Positions 44,852-54,264 of a DNA stretch of 64,000 nucleotides are shown one piece after another. The stretch lies in the NCBI RefSeq assembly GCF_001428005.1, contig NZ_LMSB01000034.1:398388-462387 (forward strand), in the 5' to 3' direction. This stretch comes from Arthrobacter sp. Soil736. GTDB taxonomy: Bacteria; Actinomycetota; Actinomycetes; Actinomycetales; Micrococcaceae. A model generated the notes under the pieces. The model worked only from the letters and a program-made list of their open reading frames with translations, did no database searches and was not told the origin of the DNA. The position numbers and the translations under genes were made by a program. Each line of letters starts with the position of its first letter. The stretch's first letter is position 1.

Positions 44852-47395
44852 CTATTTGCGTGAGCCGGCGTCGGTCAGCCGGATGAAGGTCACAGAACTG
44901 GGCTCGAAGGTGTAGGTGAACTTCGGCCCGGCGCCGTTGAAGGAGCTCGCAGCGGAGGCGAGGTTCTGCCCGTCTGCCGTCTCGGTGAGCGTCGTCACGG
45001 CAGCGGTGGCCGAAATGTTGGCCGCACCGGTGACGTTGACGTCTACGGCCGCCTTTTCGGTTGAGGTGTTGACCACCTTGACGATGGTGTCGCCTGACTT
45101 TGTGTCCTTGGTGACCACGGAGTAGATGGGATCGGCCGGAGTATCGTCCACCGTGCCCCACAGGACGTTGTCCAGGTACAGCTTCGCGGTGCGCCCGGTG
45201 ACTTCGATCCGGATGTCGTATTCATGTCCGGTTGCGATCACCGTGTTCTTTTCGAGGACATTCGTCTTGCCGCCGTTGACGGCCTTCTCGACGACGGACT
45301 TCGAGTTGTTCCAGCCGCCCAGGTTCCACCAGAAGTAGTTTCCGGTGTCCTTGACTCCGAAGGAGACAAGGAAGCCTTCCGAGCCGGCCAGCTTTGTTGC
45401 CTTGGTGCTGAGCGTGTAGTTGTTCCAGTCGGCGCTTCCGGCCGTCACCATCGTGTTCTGTGCCGTGGTGCTTGACTGGACATAGCCGCCGTCCTGAATG
45501 GACCAGGATCCGGTGCCGTTGCCGGTCCATGCCGCAGCCGTTCCCGAGAAGTCGTCGCTGAACAGGGTGGCGCCGTCGTGGCCGGTCACCTTGACGTCGT
45601 CGTAGCGGGCTGACGTGGCCCAGGTGGACAGCCCGATCTTGCCTGCAATCGGTGCCACGGTCGAGGCCGGGTTTTCCTGCGTGCTCGGCACCACCTGCGT
45701 GCCGACGTTGTTCATGAACAGCTTCTGGACCTCGTAGTTGGGTGTGGTCCGGACGGACGTTCCGTTGAAGAACATCATGTCCGGGCTCCACTGCGTGTTG
45801 GCCTCATTCGCGATCAGCGGCGCGTAGGACGCCATCTTGACCACGTCTGCGTTCCGCTCGAGGCCGGTCATGTAGGAGGCTTCCGAGAGGGCGTTGAAGG
45901 GTTTGTTTCCACGGGAGGCGTACTCGCCAAGGAAGACCTTGTAGCTGTTGCGGTTGTAAGAGTCGTAGCGGTGGTTGTTGTTCAGGAACCAGGACGGATC
46001 GTTGTAGTAGTGCTCGTCGACGAGGTCCACGCCCGTGTCGGCGTTGAATTTGGCGAGGTCGTCGAATTCCGGCCCCTGGCTGAACGGCCCCGTGTTTCCG
46101 ATGATCTTGATCTCGGGGTGGGCCTTGCGGACGGCGTTGTAGAACTGCGTGAAGTATTGCTTGAACTCCGGCTTGTACTCCTCGTTGCCCAGGCTGATGC
46201 GGTCCAGGTTGTAGGGCTCAGCGTGGCCGTATGCGATGCGCTTTGCACCCCACTCGGTGCTGGCGTCGCCGTTGGCGAATTCGATGAGGTCCAGCGTGTC
46301 CTGGATGTAGCGGTCAAGGGTCGCCTGATCGGGAGCGGACTTGTTGTCGCCGCATCCCGTGACACCCACCGGAACCACCGGCACAGGGGCTGCGCCCATG
46401 TCCTCAGCCCACTGGAAGTACTCCATGTAGCCCAGGCCGTACGTCTGGTTGTAGCCCCAGAAGTTCCGGTTCGCCGGCCGCTGCTCCACCGGACCGATGG
46501 TGTCCTTCCACTGGTACGTTCGGGCGCGCGTGTAGTTGGGGGCTGAATACGTGTCGTAGCTTCCGGTGTTGACGATGCAGCCACCCGGGAAGCGCAGGAA
46601 GCCGGGGTTGAGGTCGGCGACCTTTTCGGCGAGGTCCTGACGAAGGCCGTTTGCCCGGCCGTTCCACGTGTCCTGGGGGAACAGCGAAATCATGTCGAGC
46701 CGGACCGTGCCGGTTCCCTGCACGACTGTCGCCAGCCTGCCCGCTCCGGTGGAGGACTTGGGCGTCAACGTCACACCGTATTTGGCCCACTTGTCACCCT
46801 TGATCTTGACCGTGGCGATGTCCAGGCGGGTGCCTTCCGGCGTCTCCAGCGTTACGGCAAGGTTTGTACCGGCAGAGTTGGAAGTGCGTGCCCAGACCGA
46901 GTAATTGTATTTCTTGTGTGCCTCGAGCTTCTGCCCGGCGTTCCAGCCGCTGTTGCGGACGCCGACACCGGCGGCGCCGCCTGCGCCGGCGGTGGCGGCG
47001 TCGATCTGCAGGTAGTTCCGGTTGTTCTCATTCAGGCGATTGCTGTCATTGACGACGGCGACTGTTCCGTCGCTGCCCCGCCTCAGAGTTTCCCAGGCGG
47101 TCATGGGCGTGTAGGTGCGGTTGTCCCCCGAGTTGAATTCAAACGACCGGTTCTGGACGAGCTCGGCGTAAATGCCGCCGTCGGCGCCCTGGTTAATGTC
47201 CTCGTAGAAGGCCCCGTACATGGTGGGATCGATCGAAGGGCCGGTCTCAGCAGTATTAATGTTGATGGTTCGGTTTGTTGCCGGCTCTGCATTGGCGCCC
47301 AGTGCCGGGGCCAGTGACAGCATCGCTGCTGCCAGTGATCCGGCAAGCGCCATGGTGCAGGCCCGCTTTGCGGGACTTGGGGATTTTGATGGCAT
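44852..47395 (-). CDS. Secreted GH51 alpha-L-arabinofuranosidase, multi-domain
   Basis: 847 residues. The Sec signal ends GANA (about residue 36). The GH51 barrel start (IDPTMYGAFYEDINQGADGGIYAELVQNRSFEF) is followed by a CBM4/9-like insert (about 85-200), then the barrel with acid/base Glu in ISLGNEEYKPEF and nucleophile Glu in VFLGEYASRG. Near the C-terminus a concanavalin-like domain (about 590-760, LFSDDFSGTAAAWTGNGTGSW) interrupts the GH51 C-terminal beta domain, which resumes with SGDTIVKVVNTSTEKAAVDVNV. It removes arabinofuranose from arabinan or arabinoxylan. An operator lies at 47528-47541. Confidence 0.9.
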   Translation of the reverse strand: MPSKSPSPAKRACTMALAGSLAAAMLSLAPALGANAEPATNRTININTAETGPSIDPTMYGAFYEDINQGADGGIYAELVQNRSFEFNSGDNRTYTPMTAWETLRRGSDGTVAVVNDSNRLNENNRNYLQIDAATAGAGGAAGVGVRNSGWNAGQKLEAHKKYNYSVWARTSNSAGTNLAVTLETPEGTRLDIATVKIKGDKWAKYGVTLTPKSSTGAGRLATVVQGTGTVRLDMISLFPQDTWNGRANGLRQDLAEKVADLNPGFLRFPGGCIVNTGSYDTYSAPNYTRARTYQWKDTIGPVEQRPANRNFWGYNQTYGLGYMEYFQWAEDMGAAPVPVVPVGVTGCGDNKSAPDQATLDRYIQDTLDLIEFANGDASTEWGAKRIAYGHAEPYNLDRISLGNEEYKPEFKQYFTQFYNAVRKAHPEIKIIGNTGPFSQGPEFDDLAKFNADTGVDLVDEHYYNDPSWFLNNNHRYDSYNRNSYKVFLGEYASRGNKPFNALSEASYMTGLERNADVVKMASYAPLIANEANTQWSPDMMFFNGTSVRTTPNYEVQKLFMNNVGTQVVPSTQENPASTVAPIAGKIGLSTWATSARYDDVKVTGHDGATLFSDDFSGTAAAWTGNGTGSWSIQDGGYVQSSTTAQNTMVTAGSADWNNYTLSTKATKLAGSEGFLVSFGVKDTGNYFWWNLGGWNNSKSVVEKAVNGGKTNVLEKNTVIATGHEYDIRIEVTGRTAKLYLDNVLWGTVDDTPADPIYSVVTKDTKSGDTIVKVVNTSTEKAAVDVNVTGAANISATAAVTTLTETADGQNLASAASSFNGAGPKFTYTFEPSSVTFIRLTDAGSRK

Positions 47396-47527
47396 GGAAG
47401 AGATGGCCTTTCTCCATTGAACGGTCCGCCGGCTCGCCGGCGCAGCTCAGGCAGGGCGGCCGCCGACAGTTTCGCAGGGTGCAATACCGTCCTTGGGCGT
47501 GGCCGCCGGTGAATGGGTGACAAAAGC

Positions 47528-47541
47528 TGTTAACGCTAACA
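47528..47541. promoter_or_regulatory. Arabinan-type LacI operator for the GH51 gene
   Basis: TGTTAACGCTAACA, one base from a perfect palindrome. It lies 133 nt upstream of the GH51 start and downstream of a possible minus-strand promoter. Confidence 0.7.
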
Positions 47542-47717
47542 AAGTGCGCGTCGGGAAAAGTATTGGACATCTTTGCAGTGTTGTAAAGAGGCTTGACAAG
47601 AGCGACGGCCGGATGAGAGGCCCCGGGGCGCCCTCCCGCGATTTCCTCCTGGACCCCTCGTCGGCGGCGCGGCCAGCCAGGCAGTCAGACACGTCACCGA
47701 TTTGTGACCCGCACTAC

Positions 47718-47747
47718 TTGACGGCCCTCTTTGTTAGCGTTCACAAT
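47718..47747 (+). promoter_or_regulatory. CUT2 importer promoter with arabinan-type operator
   Basis: -35 TTGACG (47718-47723), an 18-nt spacer and -10 CACAAT (47742-47747), with the operator TGTTAGCGTTCACA (47732-47745) inside. Sequence and geometry match the araB promoter. Confidence 0.8.
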
Positions 47748-47835
47748 GAGTCGCAGAGCTCATCAGCTCACTTGCAGCAATGGCGGTGTTCGAGGTTCTC
47801 CCGCCTGCATGTAACTACGCTTCCGGGAGGATGTT

Positions 47836-48810
47836 GTGTTTAAGAAATCCCTAATTGCGGTTGCCGCCGCGTCGATGCTCACCCTGACAGCCTGCGGCGG
47901 AACCGGCAGTGCTGCCGGCAACGCGGGCACTGACAAGATCACCATGGGCTTTGCCCAGGTCGGCGCCGAAAGCGGGTGGCGCACCGCCAACACCAAGTCC
48001 GTACAGGAGTCCGCCAAGAAGGCCGGGGTCGATCTGAAGTTCTCAGATGCCCAGCAAAAGCAAGAGAACCAGATCAAGGCGATCCGTTCCTACATCCAGC
48101 AGAAAGTCGACGTCATTGCGTTCTCCCCCGTGGTGGAGTCCGGCTGGGACACGGTGTTGAAGGAAGCCAAGACGGCGAAGATTCCCGTCATCCTCACCGA
48201 CCGGGCGGTCGATTCCTCGGACAAGACCCTGTACAAGACGTTCCTCGGTTCCGACTTCGTCGAGGAGGGCAAGAAGGCGGGAGCCTGGCTCGTGGAGGAT
48301 TCAAAGGCGGCCTCCGACACCGTTAACATCGTCGAGATTCAGGGCACCACGGGATCCGCGCCGGCGAACGACCGGAAGGAAGGGTTCGAGGAGGCCATCA
48401 AGGCCAATCCGAAGCTGAAGATCATCGCCTCGCAGAGCGGGGACTTCACCCGCAGCGGCGGAAAGCAGGTCATGGAGGCCTTCCTCAAGAACAACCCGGA
48501 CATCGACGTTGTCTTCGCCCACAATGACGACGAGGGCCTGGGTGCCATCGAGGCCATCGAAGCGGCCGGCAAAGTTCCCGGCAAGGACATCAAGATCGTC
48601 ACCATTGACGCGGTGAAGGACGGCATGACCGCGCTGAGCAACGGCAAGATCAACTACATCGTCGAATGCAGCCCGATGCTCGGCGACCAGCTCATGGACC
48701 TTGCCAAGAAGGTTATCGCCGGCGAGACCGTCCCGGAACGGGTCGTCACCGAGGAAACCACGTTCACCCAGGAGCAGGCAAAGCAGGTACTTGCCAGCCG
48801 CCCCTACTGA
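47836..48810 (+). CDS. Sugar ABC importer, substrate-binding lipoprotein (YtfQ-like)
   Basis: 324 residues from a GTG start with GGGAGG 5 nt upstream. The lipobox LTAC puts Cys20 at the mature end. The rest is a CUT2 binding protein most like YtfQ, the galactofuranose/arabinofuranose type: GFAQVGAESGWRTANTKSVQESAKKAGVDLKFSDAQQKQENQIKAIRSYI. The order binding protein-ATPase-permease-permease also matches ytfQRT-yjfF. Arabinofuranose or short arabino-oligosaccharides are the likely ligand here. A 14-bp hairpin follows the stop. Confidence 0.9.
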   Translation: MFKKSLIAVAAASMLTLTACGGTGSAAGNAGTDKITMGFAQVGAESGWRTANTKSVQESAKKAGVDLKFSDAQQKQENQIKAIRSYIQQKVDVIAFSPVVESGWDTVLKEAKTAKIPVILTDRAVDSSDKTLYKTFLGSDFVEEGKKAGAWLVEDSKAASDTVNIVEIQGTTGSAPANDRKEGFEEAIKANPKLKIIASQSGDFTRSGGKQVMEAFLKNNPDIDVVFAHNDDEGLGAIEAIEAAGKVPGKDIKIVTIDAVKDGMTALSNGKINYIVECSPMLGDQLMDLAKKVIAGETVPERVVTEETTFTQEQAKQVLASRPY

Positions 48811-48830
48811 GTCCCGGCTCCCCTGAACGC

Positions 48831-48862
48831 CCGCGCGGCGGCGGATCACCGCCGCCGCGCGG
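48831..48862 (+). other. Intra-operon stem-loop after the binding-protein gene
   Basis: Perfect 14-bp GC-only arms (48831-48844 and 48849-48862) with an ATCA loop, 20 nt after the binding-protein stop and 27 nt before the ATPase start. No U-tract follows. Confidence 0.8.
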
Positions 48863-48889
48863 CAACCAAAGCACAGAAAAGATACGAGG

Positions 48890-50416
48890 ATGAACGAAAT
48901 CGTTCCGGTCGTCGAGATGACCGACATAGCTATTGGATTTCCAGGAGTTAAGGCGCTCGACGGAGTCAACTTCCGCCTCTTCCAGGGTGAAGTTCATGCC
49001 CTCATGGGAGAGAACGGTGCTGGCAAGTCCACCCTGATCAAGGCCCTGACAGGCGTGTACACCATTGATTCAGGCACGATAACCGTACTCGGCGAGCACA
49101 AGCAGTTCCCGACGCCGGCCGCCTCACAGGCAGCCGGCATCAGCACTGTCTACCAGGAGGTCAACCTCTGCCCCAACCTGACCGTTGAGGAAAACGTGAT
49201 GCTGGGACGGGAGCCGCGCCGCCGCGGCTCCATTGACTGGAAGGGCGTACGGTCCCGGACCCGGGAGGTCCTTGCAGAGCTGCACCTGAACCATGTTGAC
49301 CCCGGATCCCTTCTGTCCTCGCATTCCATCGCGGTCCAGCAACTCATCGCCATTGCCAGGTCGGTGGAGATCAACGCCAAGGTCCTCATCCTGGATGAAC
49401 CGACGTCGAGCCTGGATGCCGACGAAGTCAACCAGCTCTTCCGCGTCATCCGGGACCTCCGCGACCGCGGAGTAGCCATCCTGTTCGTCTCCCACTTCCT
49501 TGAGCAAGTCTATGAGATCTCCGACCGCATGACGGTGCTCCGCAACGGAAAGCTGGTGGGCGAATACCTGACCCGCGACCTCTCCCGCATGGGCCTCATT
49601 TCCAAGATGATCGGCAAGGAAATGGAGGCACTCGCCGAGCTGGACCAGGCCCCCGCCCGGACACGCGCCAGGACTGACTCCGAGGTGACGCCGTTCGTCG
49701 AGGCCCGCGGGCTCGGGAGGAAGGGATCGGTTTCGAATGTGGACCTCTCCATCTACCCCGGGGAGGTCGTTGGCCTCGCAGGCCTGCTGGGAGCAGGCCG
49801 AACCGAGATCGCCAGGCTCCTTTTCGGCGCCGACAAGGCCGACGAAGGCTCCATAAGGGTCAAGGGCGTCAGCCAAAGGATCCGCTCCCCGCGGACCGCC
49901 ATCGATAAGCGCATCGGCTTCTGCTCCGAGGACCGCAAGGAGGAAGGCCTCATCGGAGACCTGTCCGTCCGCGACAATCTCATGCTGGCCATGCAGGCCA
50001 GCAAAGGCTGGGCGCGCCGCATCCCGCGCCGCGTCCAGGACGAGCTGGTCGCCGAATACATCGCCACCCTCGATATCCGCCCGGCAAACCCGGACGCCCT
50101 GATCCGCAACCTCAGCGGCGGGAACCAGCAGAAGGTTCTGCTCGCCCGCTGGCTGATCACTTCCCCCGAACTTCTGATCCTCGATGAGCCAACCAGGGGA
50201 ATCGACATCGGGGCCAAGACCCAGATCCAAAAGCTCGTCAACAAACTCGCGACCGAAGGGATGTCCATCCTCTTCATTTCCTCGGAGCTCGAAGAGGTCC
50301 TGCGCCTGAGCGACCGCGTCGCCGTCATCAAGGACAGGGAAATGGTCGCCGAAATCAAGAATGACGACGTCTCAGTGGAAGACGTCATGACGGTCATCGC
50401 CGGAGGTACGCAGTGA
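48890..50416 (+). CDS. Sugar ABC importer ATP-binding protein, two cassettes (YtfR-like)
   Basis: 508 residues. The first cassette has Walker A GENGAGKST and Walker B VLILDEPTSSLD but a degenerate signature (HSIAVQQLIAIARS). The second has a degenerate Walker A (GLLGAGRTEIARL) and a good signature LSGGNQQKVLLARWL. This asymmetry is normal for CUT2 ATPases. GTGA overlaps the following permease start. Confidence 0.93.
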   Translation: MNEIVPVVEMTDIAIGFPGVKALDGVNFRLFQGEVHALMGENGAGKSTLIKALTGVYTIDSGTITVLGEHKQFPTPAASQAAGISTVYQEVNLCPNLTVEENVMLGREPRRRGSIDWKGVRSRTREVLAELHLNHVDPGSLLSSHSIAVQQLIAIARSVEINAKVLILDEPTSSLDADEVNQLFRVIRDLRDRGVAILFVSHFLEQVYEISDRMTVLRNGKLVGEYLTRDLSRMGLISKMIGKEMEALAELDQAPARTRARTDSEVTPFVEARGLGRKGSVSNVDLSIYPGEVVGLAGLLGAGRTEIARLLFGADKADEGSIRVKGVSQRIRSPRTAIDKRIGFCSEDRKEEGLIGDLSVRDNLMLAMQASKGWARRIPRRVQDELVAEYIATLDIRPANPDALIRNLSGGNQQKVLLARWLITSPELLILDEPTRGIDIGAKTQIQKLVNKLATEGMSILFISSELEEVLRLSDRVAVIKDREMVAEIKNDDVSVEDVMTVIAGGTQ

Positions 50417-51444
50417 AATCCCTTATGAAGAACCGCCTTGCGTGGCCGGTGATCGCGCTGGCAGCGCTGCTGCTGCTGAACCAGATTTTCCGGCCGGACT
50501 TCCTGAGCCTGAGGATGCAGGACGGGCACCTCTACGGCAGCATCATCGACATCATGCGCAACGGCGCCCCCACCATCCTCATTGCCCTGGGAATGACCCT
50601 GGTCATCGCCACCCGGGGCATTGACCTCTCGGTCGGCGCGGTCGTAGCAATCGCCGGTGCGGCATCGTGCGCCTACATCGCCGCTTCCCCGGAACCCGCC
50701 TCGCCGGTAACAGCAGCCATGGCCGTTCTCATCGCGGTGATGGCGGGCCTTTTCCTGGGCTTGTGGAACGGGTTCCTGGTCTCGACGGTCGGCGTGCAGC
50801 CCATCATCGCGACCCTGGTGCTGATGACCGCCGGAAGGGGCATCGCCCAGCTCATCACGGGCGGTCAGATCGTCTCCGTATCGAATGACCACTACAAGTC
50901 CATCGGTGCCGGGTACCTGTTCACCCTTCCCATCTCCATCCTGATCACCGCGGCGGTCTTCGTCCTGGCGGCCGTCCTCACCCGGCGCACGGCGCTGGGA
51001 ACCCTCGTCGAAGCCGTGGGCATCAACCCGGTGGCCAGCCGCCTGGCCGGGCTCCGCTCGCGGAACATCATCTGGATCGTTTACGTCTTCAGCGCGGTGT
51101 GCGCCGCAATCGCCGGCCTGATGATCAGTTCCAATGTCACCGCAGCCGACGCCAACAATGCCGGCCTCTACATTGAAATGGACGCGATCCTTGCCGTCGT
51201 CATCGGCGGCACTTCACTCGCGGGCGGGCGGTACACCCTGGCAGGGACCGTGATCGGGGCCTTCATCATCCAGACCCTGACCACCACCGTCTATACGCTC
51301 GGAATCCCGCCGGAAGTGACACTGGTGTTCAAAGCCCTCGTCGTCATTACCGTATGTCTCCTGCAGGCACCCAAGGCACGGAACCTGCTGAGGAGCCTCA
51401 AAGCCGCTCCCAAGCCCGGCACCAAGGAAAAGGTCGCAATCTGA
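50413..51444 (+). CDS. Sugar ABC importer permease 1 (YtfT-like)
   Basis: 343 residues from GTG 50413, which overlaps the ATPase stop by 4 nt. Multiple hydrophobic segments and the CUT2 motif IATRGIDLSVGAVVAIAGAA and VVIGGTSLAGGRYTLAGTVIGAFIIQ are seen. It partners the next permease as a heterodimer. Confidence 0.92.
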   Translation: MKSLMKNRLAWPVIALAALLLLNQIFRPDFLSLRMQDGHLYGSIIDIMRNGAPTILIALGMTLVIATRGIDLSVGAVVAIAGAASCAYIAASPEPASPVTAAMAVLIAVMAGLFLGLWNGFLVSTVGVQPIIATLVLMTAGRGIAQLITGGQIVSVSNDHYKSIGAGYLFTLPISILITAAVFVLAAVLTRRTALGTLVEAVGINPVASRLAGLRSRNIIWIVYVFSAVCAAIAGLMISSNVTAADANNAGLYIEMDAILAVVIGGTSLAGGRYTLAGTVIGAFIIQTLTTTVYTLGIPPEVTLVFKALVVITVCLLQAPKARNLLRSLKAAPKPGTKEKVAI

Positions 51445-52460
51445 TGTCTTCCCTGTCCACCCTTACGCCACTGACCGTCAAGGAACCGACGCCCCTCCGC
51501 AACCGCATGCGCGGGGGTGCCCGCTACGCGCCGACCCTTGCGACCCTGGGACTCTTCATCGCCATGTTCGCCGTGGGTGCGGGCATGTACCCGAGCTTCC
51601 TCTCCGGCCAGGTGTTCCTGAACCTCTTCATCGACAACACCTTCCTGATCGTGCTCGCCGTCGGCATGACGTTTGTGATTCTGACAGGGGGCATCGACCT
51701 GTCAGTCGGAGCCGTCGTCGCACTGTCGATGATGGTCAGCGCCACGCTTCTCCAGCAGGGCTGGAATCCGGCCACCGTCATCTTCCTTGTCCTGGTCATC
51801 GGCGGCGGGCTGGGCCTCCTCATGGGACTGATCATCCAGTACTTTGACATCCAGCCCTTCATCGTCACCCTCGCCGGCATGTTCCTCGCCCGCGGCCTCT
51901 GCTACGTCATCAGCCTCGACTCGATCCCCGTCACCGAGGGATTCTTCACCAGCGTGGCCCAGGCCCAGATCCCGCTTTCCGGGGACCTCTTCGTCTCGCC
52001 CGGCGTGCTCCTGGCGCTCGCCATCGTCGCCGCAGCTTTCTTCATCCTCCACCACACCCGCTTTGGCCGGACCGTCTACGCCATCGGAGGCAATGAGCAC
52101 TCGGCAATGCTCATGGGGCTGCCGGTAACGAGGACAAAAGTCCTGGTCTACGCACTCAGCGGCCTCTGCTCCGCCGTCGCCGGAGTGCTGTTCTCCTTCT
52201 ACAGCCTCTCCGGCTACAGCCTCGCAGCGCAGGGAATGGAACTTGATGCCATCGCCGCCGTCGTCATCGGCGGCACCCTGCTGACGGGCGGAACGGGCTA
52301 CGTCCTTGGATCCGTCGTGGGAGTCCTCGTGCTGGGAATTGTCCAGACCTTCATCGCCTACGACGGAACGCTAAGTTCCTGGTGGACCAAGATCGTCATC
52401 GGCGGGCTGCTCCTCGTCTTCATCCTGCTGCAACGGCTCTTCGCCAGGAGGACGGCCTAA
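51444..52460 (+). CDS. Sugar ABC importer permease 2 (YjfF-like)
   Basis: 338 residues. The ATG overlaps the previous TGA by one base (TGATG). Motifs LTGGIDLSVGAVVALSMMVSA and VVIGGTLLTGGTGYVLGSVVGVL mark it as a CUT2 permease. The next gene starts 224 nt later and may have its own promoter. Confidence 0.92.
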   Translation: MSSLSTLTPLTVKEPTPLRNRMRGGARYAPTLATLGLFIAMFAVGAGMYPSFLSGQVFLNLFIDNTFLIVLAVGMTFVILTGGIDLSVGAVVALSMMVSATLLQQGWNPATVIFLVLVIGGGLGLLMGLIIQYFDIQPFIVTLAGMFLARGLCYVISLDSIPVTEGFFTSVAQAQIPLSGDLFVSPGVLLALAIVAAAFFILHHTRFGRTVYAIGGNEHSAMLMGLPVTRTKVLVYALSGLCSAVAGVLFSFYSLSGYSLAAQGMELDAIAAVVIGGTLLTGGTGYVLGSVVGVLVLGIVQTFIAYDGTLSSWWTKIVIGGLLLVFILLQRLFARRTA

Positions 52461-52684
52461 GCGGCCCGGCGCCGCAAGCTCCACACTCCCAAACCTTTCC
52501 AACCGATTCATCAGCTCCAAACCGTTCACAAATCGCGAAGCCCAGCCAGGGAGCCTGCACGCCGTGTGCCGCAAGCCCCCGGGCCGGCGCTTCACCAACG
52601 ACCCCTTCTCCGCGGCCGCGCGGTCTGCCATGCGGCACGCCCGCGCCCACGCGGGGAAGGGAATCCAGGAAGGACGCTTCTAGC

Positions 52685-54142
52685 ATGAATGTTCCCCTCA
52701 ACCGGCAGTTTTCGCGCCGCTCGTTCCTCGGCACCGGAACCGCCGCAGCAGCCACCGTGATACTGGCCGGCGCCGGTGCCGGAACCCTGGTTGCGGCCCC
52801 GGCGGCCACCGCCGCTCCCGTCCCCGCGACACCGGTCATTAATCCTGTCGTTCCGCAGCGGGCTGACCCCTGGCTCATGAAGCACACCGACGGCCGGTAC
52901 TACTTCACCGGCTCCGTGCCTGAATACGACCGGATCATCCTCCGCTCCTCATCCACCATCTCCGGACTGGGCAGCTCCCCGGAGGCTGTGGTGTGGACGC
53001 GGCCTGCCACCGGGACGATGGGCGGCTACATCTGGGCACCGGAGCTGCACCACTTTGACGGGAAGTGGCACATCTACTTCGCCGCCGGGGACAGCAGCGA
53101 TGTTTTCCGGGTGCGGATCTACGTGATATCCACGGCCGCCGCAGACCCGACGACGGCGGTGTGGGAACCACCAGTCCGTGTGTACACGCACGCCGACACT
53201 TTCTCCCTGGACGCCACCACCTTCGAGCACGCCGGCACGCGGTACCTGCTCTGGGCCCAGAGCGATACCGGCGTGAATTCGAGCCTGTTCATCGCCTCCA
53301 TGGCCTCTCCCTCCACCCTGTCCAGCGCTCCGGTCCGCATCGCTGTGCCCACGCTGAGCTGGGAAACCAAGGGGTACAAAGTCAACGAAGGGCCCGCCGT
53401 GATCAAGCGGAACGGCCGGATCTTCGTGACCTTCTCCGCCAGTGCGACAGACGCCAACTACTGCATGGGCCTCCTGACCGCGGACGAAAACGCGGATCTG
53501 CTCAATGCGGCGTCCTGGACGAAGACCCCGACGCCGGTATTCAGCACCTCGGAGGGGTCAAAGCAGTACGGGCCGGGGCATAACTCCTTCACAGTGGACG
53601 AAGCGGGCAATGACGTCCTCGTGTACCACGCCAGGTCCTACCGCGACCCGATCGGCAACCCGCTCTTTGACCCCAACAGGCATGCCCGCGTTCAGCGGCT
53701 GCACTGGAATGCAGATGGAACACCCGATTTTGGCGTTCCCGTCGGGGACGGTGAGCTCCCCGTGCGATTGGAGTCAGCCGCCGCCCCAGGCTCCTATCTC
53801 GTTCACGACGGGACAATCGTCACGGCCTCGTCAGCGCCGTCGCTGGGAGCGTCCCAGTTCCGCATCGCCCCCGGCTATGCGAAGAAGAACTCTGTGGTCA
53901 TCGAACCGGTCCTGACCAAGGGAAGGTACCTTCGGGTCCAGGGCTCAACCGTGGCAATCGCGTCCACCGACGGATCGTCGTCGGCATTCATCCAGCGGGG
54001 CGGACTTTCGGATCCGGCAGGAGTCTCCTTCGAGTCAGTCGATGTCCCCGGCTCCTATCTGCTGCTCCGGCAGGGCGTCCTCACCGTAGCCAAAGCCGGT
54101 AAGGACGACAGGGACGCGGCCACTTTCTTCCAGAGCACATAG
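52685..54142 (+). CDS. Secreted GH43 exo-arabinofuranosidase-like enzyme with AbfB (CBM42) domain
   Basis: 485 residues with a twin-arginine signal (FSRRSFLGTGTAAAATVILAG). The GH43 propeller has base Asp in QRADPWLMKHTDGRYYFTGS, modulating Asp in FSLDATTFEH and acid Glu in KVNEGPAVIKR. A C-terminal AbfB/CBM42 domain (about 360-485) ends DRDAATFFQST. The same GH43-CBM42 layout is known for Streptomyces exo-1,5-alpha-L-arabinofuranosidase. It likely releases arabinose from linear arabinan ends. GGAAGGA is about 11 nt before the ATG. Confidence 0.88.
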   Translation: MNVPLNRQFSRRSFLGTGTAAAATVILAGAGAGTLVAAPAATAAPVPATPVINPVVPQRADPWLMKHTDGRYYFTGSVPEYDRIILRSSSTISGLGSSPEAVVWTRPATGTMGGYIWAPELHHFDGKWHIYFAAGDSSDVFRVRIYVISTAAADPTTAVWEPPVRVYTHADTFSLDATTFEHAGTRYLLWAQSDTGVNSSLFIASMASPSTLSSAPVRIAVPTLSWETKGYKVNEGPAVIKRNGRIFVTFSASATDANYCMGLLTADENADLLNAASWTKTPTPVFSTSEGSKQYGPGHNSFTVDEAGNDVLVYHARSYRDPIGNPLFDPNRHARVQRLHWNADGTPDFGVPVGDGELPVRLESAAAPGSYLVHDGTIVTASSAPSLGASQFRIAPGYAKKNSVVIEPVLTKGRYLRVQGSTVAIASTDGSSSAFIQRGGLSDPAGVSFESVDVPGSYLLLRQGVLTVAKAGKDDRDAATFFQST

Positions 54143-54174
54143 CCGCACGGCACGGTTGCGGTCAGCATCACCCC

Positions 54175-54211
54175 GCAGGGCCCGGCAAGCTTCCCAGCTG
54201 CCGGGCCCTGC
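54175..54211. terminator. Bidirectional terminator between GH43 and lacI
   Basis: 13-bp perfect arms at 54175-54187 and 54199-54211 with an 11-nt loop, between convergent genes ending at 54142 and 54265. Confidence 0.75.
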
Positions 54212-54264
54212 GTGTGCCCTCTCAGAGCCGTTCGCTCGCGTCTGTCGCGGCCCCCTCCGCGGGC

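Larger units (their letters stand above)
47396..47835. other. 440-bp divergent regulatory region of the arabinan island
   Basis: No convincing gene is seen here. It separates the minus-strand GH51 gene from the plus-strand importer operon and holds two arabinan-type operators (47528-47541 and 47732-47745). A weak minus-strand promoter is possible: -35 TTTACA (47587-47582) and -10 AATACT (47565-47560), just upstream of the first operator. Confidence 0.7.

Noticed and set aside
47593..47598. TTGACA as a plus-strand -35 box for the importer
   Set aside because: No -10 at suitable spacing. The TTGACG/CACAAT pair at 47718-47747 is better placed and is shared with araB.
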